From: Xenophilus sp. AP218F
GTDB lineage: Bacteria; Pseudomonadota; Gammaproteobacteria; Burkholderiales; Chromobacteriaceae
Length of the DNA: 64,000 bases
Assembly (NCBI GenBank): GCA_002213445.1
Contig: NJIE01000022.1
Location: 219,058 to 283,057 of the forward strand
Reading direction: 5' to 3'
Each line of letters opens with the position of its first letter. The stretch's first letter is position 1. Below are positions 1 through 9,791 of this stretch, one piece after another. A program made the translations under genes and the position numbers. The notes under the pieces are model-generated. The model saw only the letters and a program-made list of their open reading frames with translations, did no database searches and had not been told where the DNA came from.

Positions 1-40
1 GGTGAAAACCAACGACAGCGCCATGAAAAAAGGGCGCATT
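1..40 (-). CDS. possible N-terminus of a gene running off the left edge
   Basis: Reading leftward from an ATG at 40 (or an in-frame ATG at 24), an open frame gives MRPFFMALSLVFT before the window ends. The short hydrophobic run would suit a signal peptide or first membrane segment. An AT-rich stretch upstream contains TTTACG and TATATC about 16 bases apart on this strand, which could be a promoter. No clear Shine-Dalgarno is visible and thirteen codons are too few to name a family. This is a low-confidence call, kept because the bases left of gluQ are otherwise unexplained. Confidence 0.3.
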
Positions 41-149
41 AGAACATAGTTTTGATATAAAAACATGTCGCCTGGCGTAAATTTTTGGAGAAAAAACCAC
101 TTTGCCTGCGACGAATCAATGGAAGCACGCCAACAGCATCGCCAAACGC

Positions 150-1034
150 CTATGACACTGGCCCGCGCGGCACCCGCGCCAACGACCAGTTGGCCCTGGC
201 CCACGACCAGATATCGGCCAGCGACAAACAATCGGCCGGCGGTGGATGCCCCAAGCGCGCCAAAGCCTGGCGCAACTGGACGACGGCGTCGCCGGCTTCG
301 ATGGCCGGCGCCAGCGTCTGCTTGGACAGCTTTTCCCCTGCGGCGTTGACCAGCACCGGCAGGTGGCAATACGAAGGCGTACCCACCCCCAGACTGCGCT
401 GTACCTGGATCTGGCGCGGCGTAGACACCAGCAGATCCGCCCCGCGCACGATATCGGTAATGCCCTGTTCGGCATCATCCACCACCACGGCCAGCTGGTA
501 AGCCCAGAAGCCGTCGGCGCGCAGCAGCACGAAGTCGCCGATGTCCTCTGCCAGGTTCTGGCGATAATCGCCCTGCAGCCGGTCGGCCGCCACGATGGCC
601 TCGTCATTCACCCGCAGCCGCCAGGCCTTGCCCTCCCGCCCCGCCGGGCAGCCGTTCCGGCACGTGCCGGGGTAGACATAGCCGTCCAGGCCGCGTCGGG
701 CCGCTGCCGCAATCTCCTTGCGGGTGCAGGCGCAGGCGTAGGCCGCTCCGCTGGCGATCAATTGCTGCAAGGCATCCCGGTACAAGGCGTGGCGGCGGCT
801 TTGGTATTCGACCGCGCCGTCCCATTCAAAACCGAAAGCGTCCAGCGTCCGCAAGATGGCATCCGCCGCGCCGGGCACTTCGCGCGGCGGGTCCAGGTCT
901 TCCACGCGCAACAGCCATTGGCCGCCGCGCGCGCGCGCTTCCAGATAGCTGCCCACCGCCGTGCTCAGCGAGCCGGCGTGCAGCAGACCGGTGGGACTGG
1001 GGGCGAAACGGCCCCGATAGACAGGATCAGACAT
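150..1034 (-). CDS. gluQ: glutamyl-Q tRNA(Asp) synthetase
   Basis: Attaches glutamate to the queuosine base at the wobble position of tRNA-Asp. It is a stand-alone paralogue of the catalytic half of glutamyl-tRNA synthetase and acts in the cytosol. At 294 aa it has the usual family length and lacks an anticodon-binding domain. Visible marks are the HIGH-type APSPTGLLHAGSL near residues 11-23, zinc-ligand pattern Cys101/Cys103, Tyr121 and Cys125, and the KMSKS-like KLSK at 235-238. The ATG at 1034 opens directly into the conserved VYRGRFAPSP. It is divergent from the ferredoxin gene, with about 100 bases between them. Identification is firm. Confidence 0.96.
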   Translation of the reverse strand: MSDPVYRGRFAPSPTGLLHAGSLSTAVGSYLEARARGGQWLLRVEDLDPPREVPGAADAILRTLDAFGFEWDGAVEYQSRRHALYRDALQQLIASGAAYACACTRKEIAAAARRGLDGYVYPGTCRNGCPAGREGKAWRLRVNDEAIVAADRLQGDYRQNLAEDIGDFVLLRADGFWAYQLAVVVDDAEQGITDIVRGADLLVSTPRQIQVQRSLGVGTPSYCHLPVLVNAAGEKLSKQTLAPAIEAGDAVVQLRQALARLGHPPPADCLSLADIWSWARANWSLARVPRGPVS

Positions 1035-1136
1035 CGTGGTGAGATATGGCAGGAAAGCGCGCCCGCAAAAGCAAGGCGATTTCTGGCTAAAATACGGGCT
1101 GCCGCAACCCCTGCTTCAAACTAAGGATTCGCAAGA

Positions 1137-1460
1137 ATGGCGTACGTTGTAACCGAAGCCTGTATCAAATGCAAATACAGCGACTGTGTCGAAGTGTGTC
1201 CGGTGGACTGTTTTCGCGAAGGGCCCAATTTTCTCGCCATCGATCCGGACGAGTGCATCGACTGTTCGCTGTGCGTGGCGGAGTGCCCGGTAGGCGCCAT
1301 CTACCCCGGCGACGACATCCCCGCGGGCCAGGAGGAATTCGTCGCGCTCAATGCCGAGCTGGCCAAACAGTGGCCGAGCATCGTGCAAAAAATCGATCCG
1401 CCGGCGGATCACGCCAAATGGGCGCAGGTCAAGGACAAGCGCCACCTGCTGGAGCGCTGA
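1137..1460 (+). CDS. fdxA: seven-iron ferredoxin (FdxA type)
   Basis: A 107-aa soluble electron carrier. The first cysteine cluster reads CX2CX4CX3CP ([14 protein letters not shown]) and the second is the classical CX2CX2CX3CP ([12 protein letters not shown]). This is the arrangement of 7Fe ferredoxins holding one [3Fe-4S] and one [4Fe-4S] cluster. The conserved start [14 protein letters not shown] supports the ATG at 1137. The redox partner cannot be told from the context. The gene converges on cheD, with a GC-rich palindrome between them. Confidence 0.95.
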   Translation: MAYVVTEACIKCKYSDCVEVCPVDCFREGPNFLAIDPDECIDCSLCVAECPVGAIYPGDDIPAGQEEFVALNAELAKQWPSIVQKIDPPADHAKWAQVKDKRHLLER

Positions 1461-1467
1461 CTTCCGA

Positions 1468-1487
1468 CGGCCGGCGCGCGCCGGCCG
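1468..1487. repeat. 20-bp perfect GC palindrome between fdxA and cheD
   Basis: CGGCCGGCGCGCGCCGGCCG is a perfect palindrome 7 bases after the ferredoxin stop codon and 5 bases before the cheD stop codon. RNA from either strand would fold into a stable hairpin. There is no T-run on either side, so it is not a textbook intrinsic terminator, but its place between two convergent genes suggests transcript-end or RNA-stability function. Confidence 0.6.
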
Positions 1488-1492
1488 CGCGC

Positions 1493-2095
1493 TCAGATAA
1501 ACAGGTCGATGTCCCCGGTCTTGTCGCCCTCTCCGCCCTGAACCTGCCCGCGATACGGCATTTCCTGCTTCACGGCCACCGCGCTGCGCTTCAGGCGCTT
1601 GACCAGCACCTTGCCGGTTTCGGTAAAAAAGTAGACCTTGCGGGCGAATTCGCCCAGCAAATCCTCCGCCAGCAGCGGAATGCCTTCCGTGGACAGATAG
1701 CTGCGGATGAAATTGGTATTGCGCTCGCCGACGTTCACCACGGTCATGCCGTCCAGCACATTGCCGGCACCGAAGATCTTGGCTTCCAGCCGGTTGCGCA
1801 TCGCGCCCAGCTTCTGCATGTCGGTGATCAGCAGCTCCATCGCATTGACGCCGAAACGGGCGGCGGAAGCGCCGGAACCCAGGTCCAGGGAACCCTCCGG
1901 CAACAGGAAGTGGTTCATGCCGTATACGCCGGCCGTCCGATCGCTCAGGCACACCGCCACGCAGGAACCCAACAGGGTCACCAGCATGCACGGCTGGTTG
2001 GTGGCGTGGTATTGGCCAGGAAAAATCTTGACGGCGGATATCTGGAAATGACGGTCAAAATATTGCAGGCTGCTTCGCATCTCGGCATGCGTCAT
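1493..2095 (-). CDS. cheD: chemoreceptor glutamine deamidase CheD
   Basis: Deamidates specific glutamines on chemoreceptors, and in some bacteria it also works with CheC-type phosphatases. Key features are the catalytic Cys in [10 protein letters not shown] and the His in GMNHFLLP, in a 200-aa protein. The start at 2095 gives [17 protein letters not shown] and overlaps the cheB stop codon as ATGA, which implies translational coupling. The frame is open much further upstream, but that part lies inside cheB. This is the last gene of the minus-strand chemotaxis operon. Confidence 0.95.
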   Translation of the reverse strand: MTHAEMRSSLQYFDRHFQISAVKIFPGQYHATNQPCMLVTLLGSCVAVCLSDRTAGVYGMNHFLLPEGSLDLGSGASAARFGVNAMELLITDMQKLGAMRNRLEAKIFGAGNVLDGMTVVNVGERNTNFIRSYLSTEGIPLLAEDLLGEFARKVYFFTETGKVLVKRLKRSAVAVKQEMPYRGQVQGGEGDKTGDIDLFI

Positions 2096-3162
2096 AATGT
2101 CGCCCTCTCGGCGGTGGATCGCAGGCATTCCTGCACTTTGCCTGCCAGTTGGCTGAGCGGAAAAACGTATTGCACCGCGCCGGCGCGCTCGGCTTCGCGC
2201 GGCATGCCGTACACCACGCAGCTGCCCTCGTCCTGGCCGAAGGTGGCCGCGCCGGCCTCGCGCATGCGCAACAAGCCATCCGCGCCGTCGCGCCCCATGC
2301 CGGTGAGAATGACGCCCACCGCCCGATCGCGCAGCACCCGCGCCGCCGAATCGAACAACACATCCACCGAAGGCCGGTGCCGATTGACGCGCTCGGTTTG
2401 CGACAGTCGTATCTGATAGTCGCCCGCCGCTCCGCCGCAAACCTGCATGTGATAATCGCCCGGCGCGACATAAGCCACGCCAGCCGCCACCGCCTCGCCA
2501 TCCTCGGCCTCTTTCACCCGCATGGCGCACAAGCCGTTCAAGCGCGCGGCGAAGGTGTAGGTGAAGCGCTCCGGCATGTGCTGCACGATCAGGATGGGGG
2601 GGCTATCCGCCGGCATGCCCTCCAGGAACTCGCGAATGGCCTCCGTGCCGCCGGTGGAGGCCCCGATGCAGATGCACACGCCTTTGCGCATGGCATGCGC
2701 CGGGCGCGCCGGCGGCGGCTCGCCCGGCGGGATTCGCGGCGGACGCAGGCGCGCGGCGGCGACGGCTCTGAGCTTGTCGCGGATATCTTCCGCATACTCC
2801 TGCATCCGCCGGCTGATGTCTTGCGACGGCTTGTGCAAAAAATCCACCGCGCCCAGCTCCAGCGCCGCCAGCGTGACCTCCGAGCCCGATTGCGTCAGCG
2901 AAGAAATCATCAGCACCGGCGTCGGCCGCAGGCGCATCAGCCGGCGCAAGAATTCCAGACCGTCCATGCGGGGCATTTCCACGTCCAGCGTGATGACATC
3001 CGGCGAGGTCTCGCGAATCCGCTCCCTAGCGAAGATGGGGTCGGACGCGGTGGCCACCACTTCCATATCGGGCGCTTCATTGATGATGGAAGTCAGCAGG
3101 CTGCGGATCAGCGCGGAGTCGTCCACCACCACAACTCTAAGCTTCCTGGCCGATGACGTCAT
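2092..3162 (-). CDS. cheB: protein-glutamate methylesterase/deamidase CheB
   Basis: Response-regulator enzyme that removes methyl groups from receptors to reset adaptation. The 356-aa protein has an N-terminal receiver (acidic pair in [10 protein letters not shown], phospho-acceptor Asp in [12 protein letters not shown]), a linker near residues 125-150, and a C-terminal esterase domain. The catalytic elements are Ser in [12 protein letters not shown], His in VQHMPERFT and Asp in GMGRDGADG. The ATG at 3162 is preceded by GAGAGGAAGGGG, a strong ribosome site; longer starts add non-conserved residues. It lies 25 bases after cheR and overlaps cheD by 4 bases. Confidence 0.96.
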   Translation of the reverse strand: MTSSARKLRVVVVDDSALIRSLLTSIINEAPDMEVVATASDPIFARERIRETSPDVITLDVEMPRMDGLEFLRRLMRLRPTPVLMISSLTQSGSEVTLAALELGAVDFLHKPSQDISRRMQEYAEDIRDKLRAVAAARLRPPRIPPGEPPPARPAHAMRKGVCICIGASTGGTEAIREFLEGMPADSPPILIVQHMPERFTYTFAARLNGLCAMRVKEAEDGEAVAAGVAYVAPGDYHMQVCGGAAGDYQIRLSQTERVNRHRPSVDVLFDSAARVLRDRAVGVILTGMGRDGADGLLRMREAGAATFGQDEGSCVVYGMPREAERAGAVQYVFPLSQLAGKVQECLRSTAERATL

Positions 3163-3187
3163 TGCCAGCCCCTTCCTCTCCAAAGAG

Positions 3188-4021
3188 TCAATAAGATTGC
3201 GCCAGTCGGTACGAGGTCTTGCCGTTGGGCACAAAGGCCTCGGACAGATGCAGAATGTTTTCCGAATGCCCCAAAAACAGCAGTCCGTCGGGTTTCAGAC
3301 AGCGCGCCATCCGCTCCAGAATTCCAGCCTGGGTCGGCTTGTCGAAATAAATCAGCACATTGCGACAGAAAATAACGTCGAACAGACCAAGATCCGGCCA
3401 CTGCGACGCCACCAGGTTCATCTGGAAAAACGTCACGGCTTCGCGCACGCTCTTCTTCAAGCGCACTTTGCCTTCGTTGCTTCCGATGCCGCGCTCGAAA
3501 AATCGCCGCACCAGCGCCGGCTCCAGCTTGGCGGCCCTGTCTGCGGCGTAAACGCCAGTCAGGGCGTGCTGCAATACATTGGTGTCGATATCCGACGCCA
3601 TCAGTTCAAAACCACCGTTTCTGTCAGCCGCCGCTTGCAGCATGGTCATCGCGATGGAGTAAGGCTCCTCGCCGGTTGACGCCGCCGCGCTCCATATCCG
3701 CAGCCGCTGCCCGGCGCGCCGCGAATCCAGGGCATGGGCGCGCAACAACTCGAAATGATGCGGTTCCCGAAAGAAAAAGGTCAGATTGGTGGTCAGCGCA
3801 TTGATGAACGCCTGCCATTCCTCCGCCTGCGGGCTGGCCCGCAACAAGGCAAGGTACTCGCCAAACGACTGCATGCCTTTTTGCCGCACGCGCTTGGCGA
3901 GTCGGGAGTAAGCCATGTGGCGCTTGGTGTCGTTCAGCGCGATGCCGACCCGCTGATACAACATCTCCCGCACTTGCTGAAAGTCCTTTGCGGTAAACCC
4001 GATCTCTCCGCCTTGTGCCAT
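3188..4021 (-). CDS. cheR: chemotaxis protein methyltransferase CheR
   Basis: SAM-dependent enzyme that methylates glutamates on chemoreceptors. The 277-aa protein has the all-alpha N-terminal domain and a Rossmann-type domain with [18 protein letters not shown], the CheR form of the SAM site, and [13 protein letters not shown]. The ATG at 4021 gives [16 protein letters not shown]; an upstream frame start would run into the receptor gene. It sits 32 bases after the receptor. That receptor ends in DWEEF, a CheR-tethering pentapeptide, which makes the two a likely cognate pair. Confidence 0.95.
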   Translation of the reverse strand: MAQGGEIGFTAKDFQQVREMLYQRVGIALNDTKRHMAYSRLAKRVRQKGMQSFGEYLALLRASPQAEEWQAFINALTTNLTFFFREPHHFELLRAHALDSRRAGQRLRIWSAAASTGEEPYSIAMTMLQAAADRNGGFELMASDIDTNVLQHALTGVYAADRAAKLEPALVRRFFERGIGSNEGKVRLKKSVREAVTFFQMNLVASQWPDLGLFDVIFCRNVLIYFDKPTQAGILERMARCLKPDGLLFLGHSENILHLSEAFVPNGKTSYRLAQSY

Positions 4022-4053
4022 GACATTGCTCTTGGTCAAATCGCGCCGCAGAG

Positions 4054-6459
4054 TCAGAACTCTTCCCAATCCCCCTCGGCCGACTCGCCCTGGGGTCGGA
4101 TTTTTTCGACGGCGGGCTTGTCGGTCCTGGCCGGGTAGCGCCCCGCTGCTCCTGGCCGGAACCCTGTTTGCGGGCCATGCTTCGCCGCCAACCCGACAGG
4201 CTCAGCCCGGGGGGGCGCGGCGGTTCTGGACACCGGCCGGTTATCCAGCTTGAACACCAGCACCGCCTCGGCGAGATAGCGCGCCTGCTCTTCCAGCGAC
4301 TCGGCCGCTGCTGCCGCCTCCTCGACCAGCGCCGCGTTTTTCTGGGTGTTTTCATCCATTTGCGTAACGGCGAGATTGACTTGCTCGATGCCCGAGCTTT
4401 GCTCGAGCGAGGCAGCCGAAATATCGCTCATGATGTCCGCCACCCGACGAATCGACACCACGATCTCGTTCATGGTGCGCCCGGCCTCGTCCACCAGCCG
4501 GCTGCCGGACTCCACCTTGTCCACCGAATTGCCGATCAGCGACTTGATCTCCTTGGCCGCCGCGGCCGAGCGTTGCGCCAGATTGCGCACTTCGCTGGCC
4601 ACCACGGCGAAACCCCGCCCCTGCTCGCCAGCTCGCGCGGCCTCCACCGCCGCGTTCAGGGCCAGGATATTGGTCTGGAAGGCGATGCCGTCGATCACGC
4701 TGATGATGTCGACGATCTTCTTGGCGCTTTCATTGATCTCGTTCATGGTGGACACCACATCGCCCACCACCTGCCCGCCTCGGGTCGCGATATCGGACGC
4801 CCCGGTGGCCAGCGAGTTGGCCTTTCTGGCGTTTTCGGCGTTCTGGCGCACCGTACTGGTGATTTCCTCCATGCTGGAAGCCGTTTCCTCAAGGCTGGCC
4901 GCCTGCTGCTCGGTGCGGCCGGACAGGTTGGCGTTGCCGGCTGCGATCTCTCTGGCCGCAGTATTGATGGTGTCGGTCGAATCCTTGATATGGGTGACGA
5001 TTTCCTTCAGACGCTCCACCGTCGCGTTGCTGTCGCTCTTCAATTGGCCGAACAACCCTTGGTAGTCGGCCTGGATCGTGCGCGTCAAATCGCCCTTGGC
5101 CATCGCAGCCAATACCTCGGCGATATCGCCAAGCCCCTGGCTGGTCACCGCCAGCAGCTGATTGATGCCCTCGCCCAGCAACCTGAAGAAGCCCTGCTTG
5201 CCGTCCAGCGACAGTCGTTGGCTGAATTCGCCCCTGACCGCGGCGCTGACCACATCAGCCACCTCGCGCTCCAGCTGGACCTCCGCCGTTCTGTCCTTCC
5301 ACTCCACCACTGAGCCCAGACGAGAGCCATCCTTGTCGAACACCGGATTCGCCACCAGCGAGAACGTGCGCCCGCCCACCGCGATTTCCGCGCGGTGAGT
5401 GGCGCGCAGATTGGCCAGCAAATCGCGCTGATGCGCCGGGTTGCGATGAAAGTCGTCCATCGAGCCGCCCAGCAGGCGCCGCACGTCGAAATTGGGCAGC
5501 ACCTTGCGCAAGTCCGGCTCCGCCTGGCGCAGCATCTCGATCACGCTGTGATTCATGTAAATGATCTTGCGATCATTGTCGGCGATCATGACGTTGGTGG
5601 TGACGTTGTCCAGCGCGCTGCGAATGCGGGCGTTCTCCGCGGCGACGACGGCCGCCTCCGCCGCGCGCGCATCCTCGGCGGCCTTGATTTCGAGTTCCTT
5701 GGTGCAATCCAGCCACTCGACCACCGAGCCGAGCTTGCGGCCTTGCGCATCGGCAATCGGCGTCAGCACCAGGCTGAAGGTGCGGCCGCCCACCTTGATC
5801 GAGGCGCGGTGCACGCCGCGCTGACGCTGCAAGACGCCGTGCTGGTAAGACGGCGTGCGATGGAAGCTGTCTATGCTGCTGCCGATCAGGCTGCTGGCCG
5901 AAAACTGCGGCAGCTCCTTGCGGATATCCGCCTCGGCCTGCGCGAACATGTCCAGCACCGCGCGATTGGCATACACCACCTTGTGCTCTTCATCCGCGAT
6001 CATCACATTGGTGGTGCACGCGTCCAGAGCGTTGCGGACCCGGAGGTTTTCCATGGACAAGGCGGCCACCTGCCGCAACGTGGCGAACGGACTGCTCTGA
6101 TCCCCGGCCGCCACCGGAATGTTCGCGCCCAAATCGCCAGCCGCCAGTTGTCGCAGCAGACCCGCCAGTTGCGTCGGCTCGCCGCCGAACAAGCGGTTGA
6201 TGCCTCTGCCCAGCAGCGCGCCAACCACAACCATCAGCGCGATCAACGCCGCGCAGGCCGCCAGCAACACGTCGCCGGCCTGTCCGAGCAGGCTGTCCAC
6301 CGCGCCGCCCGCCAGGGGCGTTCTGGCGGAAAACAGCGTCTGCAGTTGCTGTTGCAACCGAGCCAGCTCCAGCCCCGCCACGGCCATTACCGCCAGGCTC
6401 GACAGCAGCAAGCCGCCAAAACCCAGCGCCAGTCTTTGCTTCAGGGTCATTCCGTTCAT
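4054..6459 (-). CDS. methyl-accepting chemotaxis protein with two PAS-like repeats and a CheR-binding tail
   Basis: An 801-aa transmembrane chemoreceptor. Two hydrophobic segments (about residues 8-31 and 63-83) enclose only about 30 periplasmic residues, too little for an ordinary ligand domain. Two homologous PAS-like modules follow (about 135-260 and 275-400). They share NVMIAD, DxFHRxPxxQ and GRTFSLVxxP-type motifs and so arose by duplication. HAMP-like and signalling regions come next, with the hairpin tip marked by [27 protein letters not shown] split around residue 600. The last five residues, DWEEF, fit the xWxxF CheR-docking motif. This is probably an internal redox, energy or small-molecule sensor; the ligand is unknown. 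Confidence 0.93.
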   Translation of the reverse strand: MNGMTLKQRLALGFGGLLLSSLAVMAVAGLELARLQQQLQTLFSARTPLAGGAVDSLLGQAGDVLLAACAALIALMVVVGALLGRGINRLFGGEPTQLAGLLRQLAAGDLGANIPVAAGDQSSPFATLRQVAALSMENLRVRNALDACTTNVMIADEEHKVVYANRAVLDMFAQAEADIRKELPQFSASSLIGSSIDSFHRTPSYQHGVLQRQRGVHRASIKVGGRTFSLVLTPIADAQGRKLGSVVEWLDCTKELEIKAAEDARAAEAAVVAAENARIRSALDNVTTNVMIADNDRKIIYMNHSVIEMLRQAEPDLRKVLPNFDVRRLLGGSMDDFHRNPAHQRDLLANLRATHRAEIAVGGRTFSLVANPVFDKDGSRLGSVVEWKDRTAEVQLEREVADVVSAAVRGEFSQRLSLDGKQGFFRLLGEGINQLLAVTSQGLGDIAEVLAAMAKGDLTRTIQADYQGLFGQLKSDSNATVERLKEIVTHIKDSTDTINTAAREIAAGNANLSGRTEQQAASLEETASSMEEITSTVRQNAENARKANSLATGASDIATRGGQVVGDVVSTMNEINESAKKIVDIISVIDGIAFQTNILALNAAVEAARAGEQGRGFAVVASEVRNLAQRSAAAAKEIKSLIGNSVDKVESGSRLVDEAGRTMNEIVVSIRRVADIMSDISAASLEQSSGIEQVNLAVTQMDENTQKNAALVEEAAAAAESLEEQARYLAEAVLVFKLDNRPVSRTAAPPRAEPVGLAAKHGPQTGFRPGAAGRYPARTDKPAVEKIRPQGESAEGDWEEF

Positions 6460-6489
6460 ACTCGCCCCTCCCTTGCTTGTCTCGTTCGA

Positions 6490-6981
6490 TTACAGCCTGG
6501 CTGCGGCATCCGTCAAAGCCATCTCTTCGCTGCCCATCAGCCGTTCGATATCGACGACGATGATCATTTGTTCGCCCACCGTGCCCAGCCCCTCGATATA
6601 CGTGGTATCCACCGCCGCGCCGAACTCAGGCGCAGCCCGCAACGAAGCCTGCTCCAGCGCGATCACGTCGGACACACCGTCCACCACCATGCCCACGGTG
6701 CGCTTGTGAATGTTGAGGATGATGACCACGGTGAACTCGTTGTACTGCGGCTCACCCAGGCCGAACTTGAGCCGCAGATCCACAATCGGCACGATATTGC
6801 CGCGCAGGTTGATCACCCCCTTGATGAAAGCCGGGGCGTTGGCGATGCGCGTCACCGTGTCGTACCCTCTGATCTCCTGGACTTTCAGGATGTCGATGCC
6901 GTACTCCTCGCTGCCGAGAGTAAACACCAGCAGCTCGCGCGCTTGCGTCGGCTCCGTCTGCATTTCGCTTTTCAGTTCCAT
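6490..6981 (-). CDS. cheW: chemotaxis coupling protein CheW
   Basis: Scaffold that links receptors to CheA in the signalling array. The 163-aa single CheW domain begins around [25 protein letters not shown] and includes the conserved [19 protein letters not shown] segment. The ATG at 6981 follows a G-rich run in the cheA-cheW gap; an internal ATG at 6963 is an alternative. It lies 11 bases after cheA and 30 bases before the receptor gene, all in one direction. Confidence 0.95.
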   Translation of the reverse strand: MELKSEMQTEPTQARELLVFTLGSEEYGIDILKVQEIRGYDTVTRIANAPAFIKGVINLRGNIVPIVDLRLKFGLGEPQYNEFTVVIILNIHKRTVGMVVDGVSDVIALEQASLRAAPEFGAAVDTTYIEGLGTVGEQMIIVVDIERLMGSEEMALTDAAARL

Positions 6982-6992
6982 CTCCCCCCCAG

Positions 6993-9194
6993 TCAGTCCG
7001 CTACCAGCACGGACTGCAAAGCGGCCGTCTGGGCGGCTCGCTGGTTGCTGCGCACGATGGTGGAAATATCGAGTATCAAGGCCACCCGGCCGTCGCCCAG
7101 AATGGTCGCGCCGGATAGCCCGTCCACCTTGCGGTAATTGGTTTCCAGGTTTTTGACCACAAACTGCTGCTGGCCGATCAAGTCGTCCACCAGCAAGGCC
7201 ACTCGGGAATCGGACGCTTCGACGATGACCAGGATGCCCTCGGCCGGATGCGTCTTGGCCTCGGCGATGCCGAAATACCTGCCCAAGGTCACGATAGGCA
7301 GATACTCCCCGCGGATATGCACCACTTCGCCGCGGCCGGCCACCGTTTTCACTTCCCCTGGCGCGGGCTGCAGCGACTCCAGGACAAACCCCAGCGGCAA
7401 CACGTAGATTTCCTGCCCCACCCGCACCGACATGCCATCCATGATGGCCAAGGTCAGCGGCAGCTTGATGCTGATCGTGGTGCCGACATCCACCATCGAA
7501 TCGATTTCTATCCGGCCGCCCATTTCCTGGATATTGCGCTTGACCACATCCATGCCCACCCCGCGGCCGGACACGTCGGTAACCTCGGCCGCGGTGGAAA
7601 AGCCGGCTTCGAAAATCAGCGCCCACGCTTCCTGATCGGAAATGGCCTCCGGCACCGCCATGCCGCGCTCGCGCGCCTTGGCCAGGATGCGCTCGCGATT
7701 GAGCCCGGCGCCGTCATCGCTGACCTCGATGACAATACTGCCTCCCTGATGAAATGCGCGCAGCGTCAGCCGACCGCCCGGCGACTTGCCCTTGGCAACA
7801 CGCGCCTGCGGCGCCTCGATGCCGTGGTCCAGGCTGTTGCGCACCAGATGCGTCAAGGGATCGGACAGCTTTTCGATGAAACCTTTGTCCAGCTCGGTGT
7901 TCTCTCCCACCATCTTGAGCGAGACTTCCTTGCCCAGCTTGCCCGCCAGATCGCGCACCACTCGCGGGAAGCGATTGAAGACGAAAGCGATGGGTGTCAT
8001 CCGGATCGACATGACCGCTTCCTGCAATTCGCGCGAGTTGCGCTGCAAGGCGCTGATCCCATTCAGAAGACGCTCGTGCTCGACCGGGTCCAGAGCGCTG
8101 CCGGATTGCATCAGCATGGACTGGGTGATCACCAGTTCGCCAACCAGGTTCAGCAGCAGGTCCACCTTCTCGATATTGACCCGGATCGAGTTCTCGCCGC
8201 CCCCAGCCGCCGCGCCGCGCTCCACCCGCGGAGCCAAGGCCGGCTTGCCGGGCTCCGCCAAGGCCTCTGCCGGCGCGGCCTCCATCTCGTTGACGGGCGC
8301 GGCCACGCCCGGCGCGCTGGCGAACAAACCGAACCCGTCGCCCTCGATATCGTCGACAGCAGGCGGAACCGGTCGAGGCAGCGGCTCAAACAGACCGAAA
8401 CTGTCGTTTTCCAGACGTTCCGCCACCGGCATCGGGGAGGCCGGCTCTGGCCCAGCGTGTTCAGAAGCGGCGGCGACGACATCCGGCGTCAGAAACAAAC
8501 CAAAGGCGTCGTCGCCGTCGCAACCATGGTCCACGCAAATATGGAACTGGTCCGGCGCCAGCGCGAACGCCAGCGACTCCGCCACTTCTCCGGCTTCCAG
8601 CGTGGAGGTGAACACCACCACCCAGGGAGATCGGGCGGCGAGGTCGCCAGGCTGCACCACGCTCAAATCCCCGAGCTGCCCCAGCGACGCCAACAGCTGG
8701 CCGATATCTGCCGTCGCTTGCGCGTCGATCTCGATAAACAGCGTCCAGATGCGGCTTGGATCTTTTCTCGGCTCGGGCGCGTCCCCGCCAGTCGGCTCGG
8801 CGCTCGCTCCGGCTTCGATCTCCAGCAGACGCTGGCGCACGCCTTCAGCCAATCCGGCGTCGACATGCTCGCCGCCCTTGTGCGCGGCGAGCATGCCGTG
8901 CAATACGTCTTTGGATTGCAGGAAAACATCGACCATGGCGGCAGTCAGCGCCATGCTTCCCTTGCGGACCCTGTCCAGCAAGTTCTCCAGCACATGGGTC
9001 AAGTCCGCCATGTCGGAAAAACCGAAGGTCGCCGCGCCGCCCTTGATCGAGTGCGCGGCCCGGAATACCGCGTTCAGATCCTCCGGCTCCGGATGGGACA
9101 CATCCATCGCCAGCAGCAGGGACTCCATGTTCGCCAGGTGTTCGTCGGCTTCGTCGAAAAACACCTGGTGAAACTGTGACATGTCTATCGCCAC
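6993..9194 (-). CDS. cheA: chemotaxis histidine kinase CheA (che2-like cluster)
   Basis: A 733-aa kinase that autophosphorylates on an Hpt histidine and passes phosphate to CheY and CheB. The domains are: Hpt with His48 in [14 protein letters not shown]; a regulator-binding-like region around 150-215; an acidic, Ala/Pro-rich linker to about 330; a dimerisation helix pair; an ATPase with [12 protein letters not shown] (N box) and [10 protein letters not shown] (G box); and a C-terminal CheW domain. A GTG at 9194, preceded by GGGGAGAGGGG, gives [10 protein letters not shown]. An in-frame ATG at 9182 is the alternative. It follows cheY by 25 bases. Confidence 0.95.
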   Translation of the reverse strand: MAIDMSQFHQVFFDEADEHLANMESLLLAMDVSHPEPEDLNAVFRAAHSIKGGAATFGFSDMADLTHVLENLLDRVRKGSMALTAAMVDVFLQSKDVLHGMLAAHKGGEHVDAGLAEGVRQRLLEIEAGASAEPTGGDAPEPRKDPSRIWTLFIEIDAQATADIGQLLASLGQLGDLSVVQPGDLAARSPWVVVFTSTLEAGEVAESLAFALAPDQFHICVDHGCDGDDAFGLFLTPDVVAAASEHAGPEPASPMPVAERLENDSFGLFEPLPRPVPPAVDDIEGDGFGLFASAPGVAAPVNEMEAAPAEALAEPGKPALAPRVERGAAAGGGENSIRVNIEKVDLLLNLVGELVITQSMLMQSGSALDPVEHERLLNGISALQRNSRELQEAVMSIRMTPIAFVFNRFPRVVRDLAGKLGKEVSLKMVGENTELDKGFIEKLSDPLTHLVRNSLDHGIEAPQARVAKGKSPGGRLTLRAFHQGGSIVIEVSDDGAGLNRERILAKARERGMAVPEAISDQEAWALIFEAGFSTAAEVTDVSGRGVGMDVVKRNIQEMGGRIEIDSMVDVGTTISIKLPLTLAIMDGMSVRVGQEIYVLPLGFVLESLQPAPGEVKTVAGRGEVVHIRGEYLPIVTLGRYFGIAEAKTHPAEGILVIVEASDSRVALLVDDLIGQQQFVVKNLETNYRKVDGLSGATILGDGRVALILDISTIVRSNQRAAQTAALQSVLVAD

Positions 9195-9219
9195 ACCCCT
9201 CTCCCCTTAGGCAATGGCC

Positions 9220-9585
9220 TTAGCCAACCAGGCGCTTGACGACGTCGAGCAGTTTCTGCGGATCGAATGGCTTGACCAGCCAGCCGGATGCGCCGGCGGC
9301 GCGCCCCAGCGCCTTCATTTGATCGCTGGATTCGGTGGTCAGCATGAGAATGGGAGTATTGCTGTAAGCGGGAAGCTTGCGCAGGGAGCGGATCAGGGTC
9401 AGGCCATCCATGCCCGGCATGTTCTGATCGGTCAGCACCAGGTCGAATGGCCCGCCTTGCGCCTTGCTCAGGCCGGCATTGCCATCCACAGCCTCGGCGA
9501 CCTCATAGCCGGCGCTTTTCAAGGTGAAGGCCACCATCTGCCGAATGGACGCGGAGTCGTCTACGGTAAGGATTTTTTTAGTCAT
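9220..9585 (-). CDS. cheY: CheY-like response regulator
   Basis: A 121-aa single receiver domain with Asp9/Asp10, phospho-acceptor Asp53, Thr83/Thr84 and Lys105. It lacks the Tyr106-type aromatic of the canonical motor CheY: the equivalent stretch reads SGWLVKPF, with Trp instead. This differs from the CheY at 14542, so the protein may serve the che2-like array rather than bind FliM. It lies directly before cheA and about 200 bases after the PP2C gene. Confidence 0.92.
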   Translation of the reverse strand: MTKKILTVDDSASIRQMVAFTLKSAGYEVAEAVDGNAGLSKAQGGPFDLVLTDQNMPGMDGLTLIRSLRKLPAYSNTPILMLTTESSDQMKALGRAAGASGWLVKPFDPQKLLDVVKRLVG

Positions 9586-9791
9586 GGCATTCCTGCTGGT
9601 CGTCGTCTCTGGCGGAGCAGGCGGACGAGGTTCAGGGCTGCGTCTAATCTCTCATCCCCATGAGAAACGTAGCCTTGCCTCTTCGCCGCAATACTATCGG
9701 CATAGCACACCATGCAGATATCGACAGCCCGGATTTCAGAGGGCCGCCGAACAATTCGGCTGAACAAATCCAAAAACAGGCGAAAAACGGA
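9586..9791. other. 206-base gap inside the minus-strand chemotaxis operon
   Basis: No convincing gene is seen between the PP2C phosphatase and cheY. On the minus strand GCCGAATTGTTCGGC can form a small 6-bp hairpin without a T-run. GCCGATAG (9694-9701) resembles a sigma-28 minus-10 element, but no matching minus-35 is present. The gap may hold an internal promoter for cheY-A-W-mcp-R-B-D. Confidence 0.4.

Noticed and set aside
9694..9701. GCCGATAG on the minus strand as a sigma-28 flagellar promoter for cheY
   Set aside because: The minus-10-like half matches, but no TAAA-type minus-35 lies at the right distance.
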